A stretch of 64,000 bases of DNA from Buddleja alternifolia (lineage: Eukaryota; Streptophyta; Magnoliopsida; Lamiales; Scrophulariaceae), in contig CM033393.1 of assembly GCA_019426215.1 (NCBI GenBank), positions 28,274,591 through 28,338,590 of the forward strand, read 5' to 3'. This document shows positions 11,604 to 22,252 of the stretch, piece after piece. The notes under the pieces were generated by a model, which saw only the letters and a program-made list of their open reading frames with translations, was not told the DNA's origin and did no database searches. A program made the position numbers and the translations under genes. Each line of letters begins with the position of its first letter. Positions within the stretch are counted from its first letter, which is position 1.

Positions 11604-12535
11604 AGGAAAAATTGCAACATTCATACACTATATTGGCGTGTATGTTTTTTAGTACTTTAAGTTGGCCTACTGGAAATTTGAGTACATTAACTTGAAAAAA
11701 TCTGTAATTTTGGTACAAATTCGCTGGAAAATTTAAATCTGGCCGGAAAATTTGGGGATTTGAACTAAAATTTGGGGATGTTGACTGAAATTGGGGATTT
11801 TGACTGATTTGGTGTTACTTTTTTAATAAGCTTAGTTTTTAAAATAAATTACTTATTTAATATATTATTTTATAAATTAAATAAAAAAAGAAAGGAAAAA
11901 GAAAAAAGAAAAGTGAGGGTGGGGAACAGTGTCGTCTTCCCCACCCTCATGCACACACAAACACACACACAAACACATAGACAAACACACACACATATAT
12001 ATATATACACACGCATATATACACACACACAAACACACACAGTCACACACACACACATATATATATATACACACATGTATATACACACACACACACATAT
12101 ATACACACATACACACGTGTATATATATAAGTAATTTCTTTTAAGTATATATACACACACACACACATACGGTGATGCAGGGGGGTGGGGTGGGTTTTTT
12201 TTTTCATGAAATAATAATATTTTTTAGTTTATATTTAAAATAAAAAATTCCAAATTAAGTCAAAATCAATCAAAATCTCCGATTTCAGTCAAAATGCCCG
12301 TAATCTAAGTCAAAATCAGTCAAAATCCTCAATTTCAATCAAAATCCCCAAATTTTAGTCAAAACCACCAATTTCAGTCAAAATTCCCAAATTTTCAGGC
12401 CAATTTCAAAATTTCCAGCCAATTTGTATCGAAATTACCGATTTTTTCAAGTTCATGTACCCAAATTACCAGTAGGCCAACTTAAAGTACTAAAAAAAAC
12501 ATGCACGCCAACATTTTGAATGTTGCAATTTTTCA
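11604..12535. mobile_element. Foldback MITE, Mutator-like (9-bp target duplication)
   Basis: The ends are inverted repeats: GAAAAATTGCAACATTC begins at about 11606 and its complement ends near 12533. The imperfect inversion continues for about 200 bases, including AGTACTTTAAGTTGGCCTAC and GTACAAATTCGCTGG. The 9-bp duplication ATTAAAACA flanks it at 11595-11603 and 12536-12544, inside the family-2 LTR, whose sequence is continuous without it. A 9-bp duplication and long terminal inverted repeats indicate a Mutator-like non-autonomous element. It has no transposase. The core is a CA/TA microsatellite, and both arms carry repeated GGGGATTTTGACTGAAAT-like units. Confidence 0.85.
11945..12172. repeat. 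(CA)n/(TA)n compound microsatellite
   Basis: Runs of ACACAC alternate with TATATA across the core of the foldback MITE. The long cysteine/valine/tyrosine or threonine/histidine open frames on either strand here are products of the repeat, not genes. Confidence 0.95.
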
Positions 12536-12644
12536 ATTAAAACAATTACAATTTTGACAATGTCCCATCATTTACTAATCCTCTAGTGGCATTTGAGGAC
12601 ATTAACCTAATAGAATCTGTCTCACGAACGACATGATAAATTTT

Positions 12645-14311
12645 ATATGGGGAAAAATTAACCAAACACAGCGGAAACAGAATTTTAAAATTTTATTTGG
12701 ATTTTCCCATTACAGGATCAATCCCGGGGTTTTATAAGACGTATGTATGATAGAGTAAACAATACTTTACCCATTGTACCGAAGTGGTTGGAGAATCTCA
12801 AAATTTCTAATCAATAAACTTCTTGGCGAATAACTCCAACTGAAATCTTGATAATCTGAGCAGTCCAAAAGTGCTGCCTCTAAATTGTCTCGCTTGAAAA
12901 ATCTTGATAAAAAAAAATCTCCTCCTTGCTTGGCACTATGACCGACAGATAGGGCTAGGGGAAAGAGATGAGTTTTTGTCTTGTGGCTCAAGTGTTAATT
13001 GTAACTTATGACCTAGGTATTAACTAATGTGACATATTTATATCACTTAAATTAACACCTTGGGCTTATTTTTAGCCCATTATGGATGCCTATTGGCCGT
13101 CCCTTTATGGTCTTGGTGCGCCTCTTAGTGCACCAATTTGAGTTCGGTCCAATCCAATATTTAATTAATTAATTCAATCCAATTAATTAATCTAATCAAT
13201 TAATAGATAGGATCTTTAATTTATCTTATTTCTTCAAGAAATAATAAAATAATTAAATCATAAATGAATTAACTTATTTCTTCAAATAATTAATTCCATT
13301 TAATTAATTTTAAGTATTCAATACTAAAAATATTACCACAAGAAATATTCCATATCTTCTATTGATTTTTCTTTTTTAAGCGTGGCTCTTTAGGTTCATC
13401 TATATTTGGCAATGAGAGGATTCCATTGAATATGGGTCACACCTAGCTAGTCAAGTGGTCCACAATTGTAATCCAAACAAGATGAAATGATTGGATCATT
13501 TTTTACTTTTCCTATTGTAAATACTGTGTGAATAAAAACTCTTTGTTTCCTTATCCCGGTTAAAAAAGAGTCATGGTTTTAGGTCAAACTCACTAACATG
13601 ACACTATGCTATATTTATAATAAGTCTAGATCAGTTAATATTTTGGCCAAAGACTTTAAGATCTAACTTACTTATAAATCCATAGGATAATTTCTCGTTT
13701 ACCTTCGAGGGAACGAATCCCATCTTGGATATCAGTTAAGACTATTACTTGCCCATTAGATTGCAGTTCAAGGTTGACCCCAGCAAAGTGTGAATTGGGT
13801 CTAAGTACTCTAATGACAAACCTAATGTCACAAGTATATCTTCAACTCGATTCCTCAAGTTTAAAGTTCAGACACACCTATTACAATTTAATCAATTCTG
13901 TCATTGATTGTCAAAGAGTGAAAACCCATGTGACAGAATCGATGGGATTCATGTCTGAGTACCACTATCTCCATCAGTGCACCTATGATGTGAGTTATTC
14001 ACAACCTCCTAGTGATTGATGGGCACCTTTCTCGTCAAAAACTTATATCATACAAGTCTTCATGATTTCCAATGTCCAATTGTAAATCATTGACTTGCAG
14101 ACTATTTTAGTACAAAAGTATCAAACTCCTCTAGTGCCTTAGAGAGGTAACTCTTGTGTTCATAGACTTATAGATTATTACAATATATAAATAACAATAT
14201 AATAGTAAACAACTAATTGCCTGTTATTGACAGAATGCAAAACAATTATAAATTAATAATGTCCTAGCATTTTATAATCCTCTAGTGGCATTTGAGGACA
14301 TTAACCTAACA
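12645..14311 (-). repeat. 3' LTR of element B
   Basis: It is about 1.67 kb and matches 27537-29190 throughout (ATTACAGGATCAATCC near the left end, CTCTAGTGGCATTTGAGG near the right). It ends CCTAACA, followed by ATCTCCCATTTGTACTC, the complement of the PPT. Short frames within it, such as 13774-14019, are non-coding. Confidence 0.9.
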
Positions 14312-14324
14312 ATCTCCCATTTGT
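14312..14324 (-). promoter_or_regulatory. Polypurine tract of element B
   Basis: On the minus strand the sequence is CAAATGGGAGAT just before the LTR end TGTTAGG. It is the counterpart of CAAGTGGGAGAT in elements C and F. Confidence 0.85.
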
Positions 14325-15900
14325 ACTCAATGCCAATCACTATGGTATCTAATACCCATCTTTTCAAGATGTCGATCCAGCATTGTCTATGTCAAAGGCT
14401 TGGTCAATGGGTCAGCGACGTTTTCTGCTGAATTTACTCTCTAAACAGCTATCTTGCCTCTTCCAACGATTTCTCTTATTATGTGATATCTCCTCTCTAT
14501 GTGCTTGGATTGATTGTGAGACCATGGTTCTTTTGCTTGTGCAATAGCCCCGTTATTGTCAAAATAAAGTGCCAATGGCAGCTCTACACTAGGGACCACT
14601 TGAAGTTCTCTAAGAAACTTCCTAATCTAAACACCCTCTTTAGCAACCTATGACGCTGCTACGTATTCTGCCTCTGTGGTGGAATTTGCGGTTGTGCTTT
14701 GGTTGAAACTTTTTTAAGTCACCGCTCCACCATTAAGCGTGAATATAAACCCTGAAGTGGATTTTTGATCATCTACATCAAATGGAAAATCTGAGTCAGT
14801 ATATCCATCCAACTTCAAGTCTCCATGTCCATATGTTAGGCCCATATGCTTAGTTCTCTTCCGATACTTCAGGATATTTTTTACAGTGGTTCAGTGTTCT
14901 TTTCCAGGGTTAGCCTGAAAATGACTCACCAAGCTTACTACGTAGGCTATGTCGGGCAGTGTGCATAACATGGCGTACATCAGACTACCCACTGCAGATG
15001 CGTAGGGCACCGCACTCATTTATTTCCTATCTTCCTCACTGTGAGGAGACATGGACTTTGAAAGGTGCACCCCATGTCTCATGGGCAAGAAACCTTTCTT
15101 AAAGTCTTCCATCATAAATCTTTTTAGGACTTTCTCTAAGTAAAAGGCTTGGGAAAGTCCTATCATTCTATTTGTTCTATCTCTGTAGATACGAATTCCT
15201 AGAATATAGGTCGCTTCTCCCAAGTCCTTCATAGAGAATGTATTTGAAAGACATCTTTTGACTGATGCGAGTATTCCTACATCATTTTCTATGAGAAGAA
15301 TGTCATCCACATATAAGACAAGGAAAGTGATTTTACTCCCACTAACCTTCTTGTAAACACATGGTTCATCTTCATTTTTGACAAAGTCAAATCCTTTGAC
15401 AGCTTCGTCAAAACGTAGATTCCAACTCCTAGAAGATTGCTTAAGTCCATAAATGGATCTCTTAAGTTTGCACACCTTATGAATATCATACCCAGATGCA
15501 AAACCTTTAGGATGATCCATATAGATATACTCTTCGAAGAATCCATTCCGAGAAGCCGTCTTCACTTCCATTTGCCATATCTCATAATCCAAGTGTGCAG
15601 CTATTGCAAGCAGAATTCAAATAAACCTGATCAGTGCCACAGGTGAAAAGGTGTCTTGATATTCAATTCCTTCCTTTTGATTATAACATTTTGCTACAAG
15701 CCTTGCCTTGTATGTGTCAATTTTTTCATCCTGGCCTATCTTCCTCTTGTAGATCTACTTGCAACCTATAGGTGCAACGCCCTCAGGATGATCTACCAGA
15801 GTCCACATCTAGTTGTAATGCATTGAGTCTATCTCCGTTTGCATAACTTTTTGCCACTTTGTAGAGAGGATGTCCATCATCTCTTGAACATAAGTAGAAG
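14325..15900 (-). pseudogene. Reverse transcriptase and RNase H of element B
   Basis: The RT part is clearest at 15020-15592: DYEIWQMEVKTASRNGFFEEYIYMDHPKGF, SIYGLKQSSRSWN and the catalytic LYVDDILLIEND. RT resumes upstream to about 15900 in broken frames. RNase H from about 15000 to 14330 is recognised by complements of the GYTDSDF, RKSTSGFIFTL and TTEAEYVAAS blocks, with several stops. It is pseudogenised. Confidence 0.85.
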
Positions 15901-15902
15901 GG

Positions 15903-17143
15903 TCATTCCCATGAACTCCCACTGCTATAGTGTGGACACCCACTTCCTCTTGTACAGGTATCCATTGTACTTATCAGGTTGATTTGGTACTCTACCAGAT
16001 CTTTGCAATGTTGGTTGTGTTTCATCAGTTTCAGTGTATATTTCTTGAACAGTCGTCTCCTTGGGTGTTTCATCTTATTCATCAAGAACAATCTTTTTAC
16101 CTGCACCACCTTCTTAAATAAATTCATGTTCAAGAAAGTATGCTTGCAGTGCAAAAATGATCCTTTGATCATCTTGCATGTATAGGTATCCCATAGAATC
16201 CTCTGGAAAATCGATGAAATGTCCTTTAAGGGACCTAGCTTCCAATTTCTATGCTTTGTCTTCTTGATGTGGGTAGGACATCTCCAAACCCTAATGTATT
16301 TAAGGTTTGATTTCCTATTTTTCCATATCTCATATGGGGTCTTAGGAACGGATTTGGAAGGACATTTATTCAAGCTATAAACAGCCGTAAGAAGTGAATG
16401 TCCCCACAAGAGATGGGTAAATCAGTTTAGCCGAGCATAGATCAAACCATGTCCAAAAGCTTTCGATTTCTATGCTCTGCTACCCCATTTAGTTGTGGAG
16501 TCACTGATGGTGTGAGTTGCAATATTATCCCATGTTCCTTTAGGAACTGATCAAATTCGTCACTCATATATTATCCTCCATGATCTGATCGCAGTGTTTT
16601 TATATGATATACAGTTTCTTTCTCCACTGAAGCCTTCAATTCTTGGAACTGATCAAATGATTCGGACTTATATTTCATTAGATACACAAGACCATACCTT
16701 GAATGGTCATCAGTGAAAGTAATGAAATAGTGAAAACCTCCACGAGCTATTTCTCCAAATGGTCCACAAACATCGGTTTGCACAAGTCTTAATACTTCAA
16801 TGGCCCTTTAAAAAGTCCCGGTGAAGGTAGATCTAGCCATTTTGCCTTTGCGGCAAGATTCACAAGCTGGATAGGAATCTGATTCCAATGGGTCAATTAA
16901 CCCATCTTTCTCCATCTTGTGTATCTTTTGCTCACTAGCATAGCCTAGTCTAAGATGCCACTTTAAGCTTAGGTTATTACTTTGCCTACCACGGTTCTTT
17001 GAGATAACATTTACAATACATTCATTTTGCATGTTTAAATAATAGAGACCATTGAATAAAATAGCAGTGCCAACAACATTAACATTAAATAAAATGCTGG
17101 AAGTACTGTCAATGAAATTAAAAACATAATTATTCCTAACCAA
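15903..17143 (-). pseudogene. GAG-pre-integrase and integrase of element B
   Basis: Three broken frames cover this part. 16808-17143 has WHLRLGYASEQKIHKMEKDGLI and CESCRKGKMARSTFTG, the GAG-pre-integrase zinc-binding block. 16571-16783 has QTDVCGPFGEIARGGFHYFITFTDDHSRYG and LRSDHGG, giving the first two acidic ligands of the integrase core. 15903-16409 has LLTAVYSLNKCPSKSVPKTPYEIWKNRKSNLKYIRVWRC, the integrase C-terminal block. Frameshifts and stops separate them. Confidence 0.87.
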
Positions 17144-17194
17144 TATAGGAATTGAAATAATGTTCTTAATCCCGTTGGGAAAAACTAAAACATC

Positions 17195-17884
17195 CTAGAA
17201 ATTTAAAACATGTCCAAATGATAAACATAAAGAATTTGATCCAATGCGAGAAGCCTCGACACTCTGCCCACTACAAACATTGATCAACGCCTCTCTATGC
17301 TCCAGCTTTCTACTTTGCTGTAGATCCTGATTCATTACACAAACGTGAGCACTAGCTCCAGAGTTAAGTATCCACGAAGTGAAAAATACAGTTATAGAAC
17401 AATTGGTTCTTAAAACAAAAAGTTTCATACCTAATGCACCTTTGCCAAAGTTTGGACATTCTGTCCTCCAGTGGCCTAGCTCACCGCAGTGTAGGTACCC
17501 ATCCATTTCTTTAAGCCCTTTGCTCTTCATCACTTTTAAAGCTTTTCCCTTTCCTTTGTCTATCTTACCTTGTGGACCCGGAGTGCTAGTAGTTTTGTTA
17601 GTCTTCTTCTTCTTCTTCTTGTTATTAGGCTTAGAAGTGATGACTAAGGCTACCCCTTTTCCCTAAGGCTTCATTTGAGATTGTGCAGTATTAAGCTTGT
17701 TCATCAACCCATCTAAATTGCATTCTATCTTATTGAAGTTGAACTTCACCACAAATTGGGAAAAGGAGTTTGGAAGTGACTACAAGATGAGGTCAGTCTG
17801 TAGTTGCGGTTCTACGTTGAAGGGCCTCTAACCTCTCAATTTTCGAAATCAATTTTAGGACATGATCCCCAACTTTTTCACCTT
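17195..17884 (-). pseudogene. gag C-terminus and protease of element B
   Basis: At 17195-17533 a zinc-knuckle relic reads YLHCGELGHWRTEC: the first cysteine of C-X2-C-X4-H-X4-C is Tyr. The protease follows as WILNSGASAHVC, where the catalytic Asp is Asn. Upstream, to 17884, the minus strand reads GEKVGDHVLKLISKIERLE, matching the gag helical region. There the frame is cut by element C, and gag resumes only at 25704. Confidence 0.8.
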
Positions 17885-17889
17885 ATTTC

Positions 17890-19539
17890 CGTTAGGAATC
17901 CGTTACAGAAAAATAGAGAATTGCAGCAGAAGATTCGAGGATTCCTACTGACAGATCACAAAAATAGATCTGATGATTTTTCATGGGTTTCGCAAAAATT
18001 TGAACGAATGAACATACCCTTTTGATTCATTTATTGATTCTGCAGAACAACAATCCTCCAAGGGCTCCTGTCTCTAAAGTTTCACGCGAAACGAGCCTTC
18101 CAAAGATCCCGAGACTCCTCCCTCTTTGAAGTAGTGGACGGGTAGAGAGGAGAGAGGAGAGAGGGGAGAGGGTTCTTTTCTTTTTGTGTTGTGTAATGTT
18201 ATCTTCTCACTTAGGGTTTGTTCCACTATAGGAGTCCTTTTAAACCCAACTAATTTGTGGAACAAATTGGACCCTAAGTGGCCGCCCTTCCTAGGGTTGC
18301 CTTGGACTGGGTGGGCTTTTAATTTGCTTGTGTAATATCTAGCCCATCTGTATATATTTAAATTTAAATTCAATTTAAATATAATATATACTATTAATTA
18401 ATTCCAATTAATTAATGTACTAATCAAATAATTTAATTTAATCCAATTTAATTAAATATTTAATTAATTGATTTAATCTAATTAAATCAATCAGTCCATT
18501 TAATTCTTTCTAAAAGATTTACACAAAAAGATACATCCTGTTCGTTTCTTATAGCGCGACTCTTTAGGTTCGTCTCAATTGGCAAAGGGAGGAATTACCT
18601 AAGGATGTGAGCGTCACCTAGTCAGTCCCGTGGACTCACATCGTAACCCAATTGGGTACGGAATGAACGAATCATTTTACGAACCTCTTGATCATAAATG
18701 TCGTATGAGTATAACCCCTTCACTGATGTATCCCGATCAAGTGAGAGTCATGGAAAATGTCAAACTCACTAAACTTGATACTGTGCATTAGACTATAGCA
18801 TAATGAAATTACTAAACTACCCTCAGTGTCCCACATGAGTTAGTTGTTATGCTTTGGCCAAAGACTTTATAATTTCACTAGCCTATAATCGCACAGGATA
18901 CTTACTCGTTTACTATCGAGACAGTGAATCCCATCTTGGCGATCACTGATCAACTGCTAGTTATCTCATTGATATCGCACTTCGAGGTCGACCCCACCGA
19001 CGGGTGATATGGGCCTAACTACTATGGTAACAGATCCAATAATACAAGGACATTGATCATGAACCCTCTGGTCTAAGGCTCACGCATACTATTATGATCA
19101 GTAATCAAATCATTGACAATCACTGAGTAAATACCCATGTGATCGGATTACTACGAGCCATGTTCGAATATGTCAATTCCATTAACATATCTATGATACT
19201 TACTCCCACTACCCTATAGTGTTCGACTGACACTCATCGTCAGAGCATGTGTCATACAAGTCGAATCTTAATGCCCAATTAAGATTTTTTGACTTGCGAA
19301 CCTTTTAAGTGATAAGGTGTAAGACTCTTCCTATGGCACATCTTTATTCCATAAAGGGCAAAGAATCAAATCCTTATTCACATGGACTATATGTTCAATA
19401 CTTATTTAGATGCCATAAAGATTTATATGAACAAAATACAAATGCCTTTATTAATATCATTTTAATAGTTTGTACAACATAATGAGATACCCTAATCTAA
19501 CTATTTGTCCTCATTGGCATCTAGGGCATATACCTAACA
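17890..19539 (-). repeat. 3' LTR of element C
   Basis: It is 1650 bp and pairs with 24084-25703. The left edge is CGTTAGGAATCC, where the partner has TGTTAGGAATCC. The right edge CCTAACA is followed by the PPT complement. This copy keeps a segment near 18945-18975 (ATCAACTGCTAGTTATCTC) that is absent from the partner. Confidence 0.93.
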
Positions 19540-19551
19540 ATCTCCCACTTG
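19540..19551 (-). promoter_or_regulatory. Polypurine tract of element C
   Basis: The minus strand reads CAAGTGGGAGAT immediately before the 3' LTR. The same 12 bases precede the 3' LTR of element F. Confidence 0.9.
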
Positions 19552-19554
19552 CAC

Positions 19555-20345
19555 TTAATGCCAATTGCTTTGGTATCTTATACCCATCTTCTCAAGATGT
19601 TGCTTTAGCACCGCCAGAGCTAATGGCTTAGTGAGTGGGTCAGCTACCTTATCCGCTGAGGCTATTTTCTGCAAGGCGATGTCGCCTCTTCCAACGATTT
19701 CTCTAATTATGTGATATATCCTCTCTATGTGTTTGGATTTGTTGTGAGACCTTGGTTCCTTTGTTTGCGCGATGGCTCCGTTGTTGTCACACCATAGTGG
19801 CAACAGAAGCTCCATACTAGGAACAACTTGAAGTTCAATAATGAACTTCTTTATCCAAACAACCTCCTTGGCTGCCTCCGAGGCTGCCACATATTCAGCT
19901 TCGGTGGTCAAATCGGCAGTTGTGCTTTGCTTGGAACTTTTCCAAGACACTGCTCCACCGTTCAAATTGAATATGAACCCAGAAGTGGATTTTCGATCAT
20001 CGATGTCAGATTGGGAATCTGAAACAGTATAACCATCCACTTTCATTTCTCCATCGCCATATGTGAGGATCACATCTTTAGTTCTTCTCAAGTACTTTAA
20101 GATTGATTTCACGGCTATCCAATGTTCTTTGCCTGGGTTAGCTTGAAACCTACTTACTACGCTCACAACGTATGCAAGATCTGGTCTCATGCATAACATA
20201 GCGTACATGAGACTTCCCACTGCCGAGGCATAGGGGATGGTACTCATCTCTCTTCGATCTTCCTCACTTTGAGGACTCATCTTTTTGCAGAGATGAATTC
20301 CATGTCTCATGGGCAAAAGACCTCTTTTAGAATTTTCCATCCCAT
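19555..20345 (-). pseudogene. RT C-terminus and RNase H of element C
   Basis: The open stretch contains GLLPMRHGIHLCKKMSPQ, VGSLMYAMLCMRPDLAYVVSVVSRFQANPG, then RNase H with KVDGYTVSDSQSDIDDRKSTSGFIF, GGAVSWKSSKQSTTADLTTEAEYVAAS and WCDNNGAIA, HNKSKHIERIYHIIREIV. RNase H is unbroken over about 200 residues. It begins right at a deletion junction near 20345-20360 where GAG-pre-integrase sequence ends, so no RT catalytic motif is present. Confidence 0.9.
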
Positions 20346-21366
20346 ATCGCTGTGGATACAAGACTCACAAGTGGGACAGGGATCTAATCCCAACGAGTCT
20401 ATGACTCCATCCTTTTCGAACTCGTGAAGTCTTTGGTCCCCGACATGACCTAGTCTCAGGAGCCATAGCTGTCTCAAGCTTGTGTAATACATTCTACGTT
20501 TTCTTGTTACAGCATTAAGATTACAATCATTTTGGACATTAATATAATATAAACCATTTATTAAAGACACATTGCCAACACATTCATTTCTAAAATAAAT
20601 GTCACAAGAATTGTTCATAAAGGAAAATAAATAACCTTTCCTGACTAAAACAGGAATTGAATTAATATTCTTAAGCCCGTTGGGCAAAACAAGGCAATTG
20701 TCTAAATATAATAAATGTCGAGATGATAAACTAAGGGAAGTGTTGCCAATGTGTGAGGCTGCTACACTATAATCGCTGGCAACATTCATCATCACTTCAC
20801 CATGCTCCAGCTTCTTACTTCTTTCCAGGTCCTGGTTCATAACACATATGTGAGCACTAGCCCCAGAGTCTAGAATCCAGGAAGTTGAAAATGTGGTAAC
20901 AGAACAATTTAATTCTAAAACATTAAGTTCTATACCCGAAGTAATTTCTACATTCAGCATGGGACACTCACGTTTCCAGTGCCCCATCTCATGGCAGTGA
21001 AGACATGTGTCTGTCTTCTTTGGACCCTTTTTCTTAAATTTCTGAGTCTTTGTGATTTTGGGTTCTTTGATTTTGCCAGCTAGTTCAGTGATACTTGAAA
21101 TAACAAGAAACTTGAATGCACCCTGACTCTCTTTCATCCGTTGTTGTGCAGTCATTAACTTGCTCATAAGTGTCGAGAGTGATCCTTCATTGTCATCTAT
21201 GTCAAAATTGATGACGAAATCTAAGAAGGATCTAGGTAATGATTGGAGAATGAGGTCCACCTGTAGATGAAGGTCCATGTAGTAACCCAGAGACCTAAGC
21301 CTGTCTAGCATGGACATCATCTTCAAAACATGATCTTTAACATCCTCATTCTCTTTATGTTGAAGA
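20346..21366 (-). pseudogene. Second gag module, zinc knuckle, protease and GAG-pre-integrase of element C
   Basis: From about 21366 the frame reads a gag helical domain (HVLKMMSMLDRLRSLGYYMDLHLQVDLILQSLPRSF), then an intact zinc knuckle CLHCHEMGHWKREC and an intact protease site WILDSGASAHIC. GAG-pre-integrase follows (LWLLRLGHVGDQRLHEFEKDGVIDSLGLD and CPTCESC). The frame is open for about 340 codons. It then runs into the RT tail at the deletion junction. A one-base shift near 21360 separates it from the first module. Confidence 0.9.
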
Positions 21367-22252
21367 GATCTTTAGATACATAGTATCTGACGAACTTTCC
21401 GTGTGCCCCGAACAGCTTCTCCAAGTCCAGCATGATGGATTTGGGAATATCCATGTTTTCATGCGTGCGTTGTAACTCGCCACACATGGAGCTCGAAGTA
21501 ATTTTTACTTTCAGCTTAGGGCAGTCATTTTTCCAGTGGTCCACCTCTTGGCAGTGAATACATGTTGTTGCAATCCTTGGGTGCTTCTTTCCCCTTCTAT
21601 GGTTATCAGAAGTAATGTTGAGTAGTCCATTTAGAGGTAAATCATCTTCCAATTCCCTCCTCATGAGAGTTTGTATGTAAACAAGTCTGTCTTTAAGATC
21701 CAATACGGAACCTCCCAGGTCATCAACTTCAAAGTCAGTGACAAAAGCAGAAAAGGACTTGGGAAGAGATTGAAGAATAAGGTTTACTTGTAGATGAAAA
21801 TCCATGAAACTTCCCAGAGTCTGGAGTCTTCCAATCATGGATATGATGTTCATAACATGACTTGCTACTTCATCATTTTCTCCCATTCTTTCTTGGAAAA
21901 GTTCCTTCGATAAATAATACCGAATTGATTTTCCATGTTCCCCGAACATTTTCTCCAAATGAAGCACGATGGATTTGGGATTCTCCATATCCAAATGAAT
22001 ATATCTCAATTCCTTGCTCATTGACTTCAACATGTAATTGGCGACCTATTGAGCATCAGAATTCCATTTCTTGTTAATTTTGAGAACAGATGTTCCATTT
22101 TCAGCCCCAGGGAAAGTTGGACCATCTTGTTCTAAAACATGCTCAAGTGATTTCTATCTGAGACCAGCTCTTAGCCTCTTGACCCAGTCATCGTAGTTTG
22201 GTCTAGTGAGGACATTTTTCTCAAGCATTTTTAACAACGAGTTATTAACCAT
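21367..22252 (-). pseudogene. First gag module of element C
   Basis: The likely start is MVNNSLLKMLEKNVLTRPNYDDW at 22252. A stop and shift near 22035-22155 break the N-terminal part. 21367-22033 holds HLEKMFGEHGKSIRYYLSKELFQ, ISMIGRLQTLGSFMDFHLQVNLILQSLPKSF and its own zinc knuckle CIHCQEVDHWKNDC. Then the second module starts with IPKSIMLDLEKLFGAHGKFVRYYVSKDLF. Gag is therefore duplicated. The two copies differ widely, so they were already diverged when joined or the joining is old. Confidence 0.88.

Larger units (their letters stand above)
10986..12611 (-). repeat. Family-2 LTR remnant, right part, interrupted by a MITE
   Basis: The sequence parallels 13614-14311 of element B's left LTR (GGCCAAAGACTTTAAGATCTAAC and so on, then TCCTCTAGTGGCATTTGAGG near the end). 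It continues the fragment at 1-40. It is broken at 11604-12535 by a foldback MITE. It ends TTAACCTAA, where the intact family-2 LTR has TTAACCTAACA. Only about 33 unassigned bases (12612-12644) separate it from element B. No internal region or PPT is attached, so it may be a solo or truncated LTR. Confidence 0.8.

Noticed and set aside
11870..12166. Long Cys/Val/Tyr or Thr/His open frames on both strands
   Set aside because: They are translations of a CA/TA microsatellite without stops, not genes.
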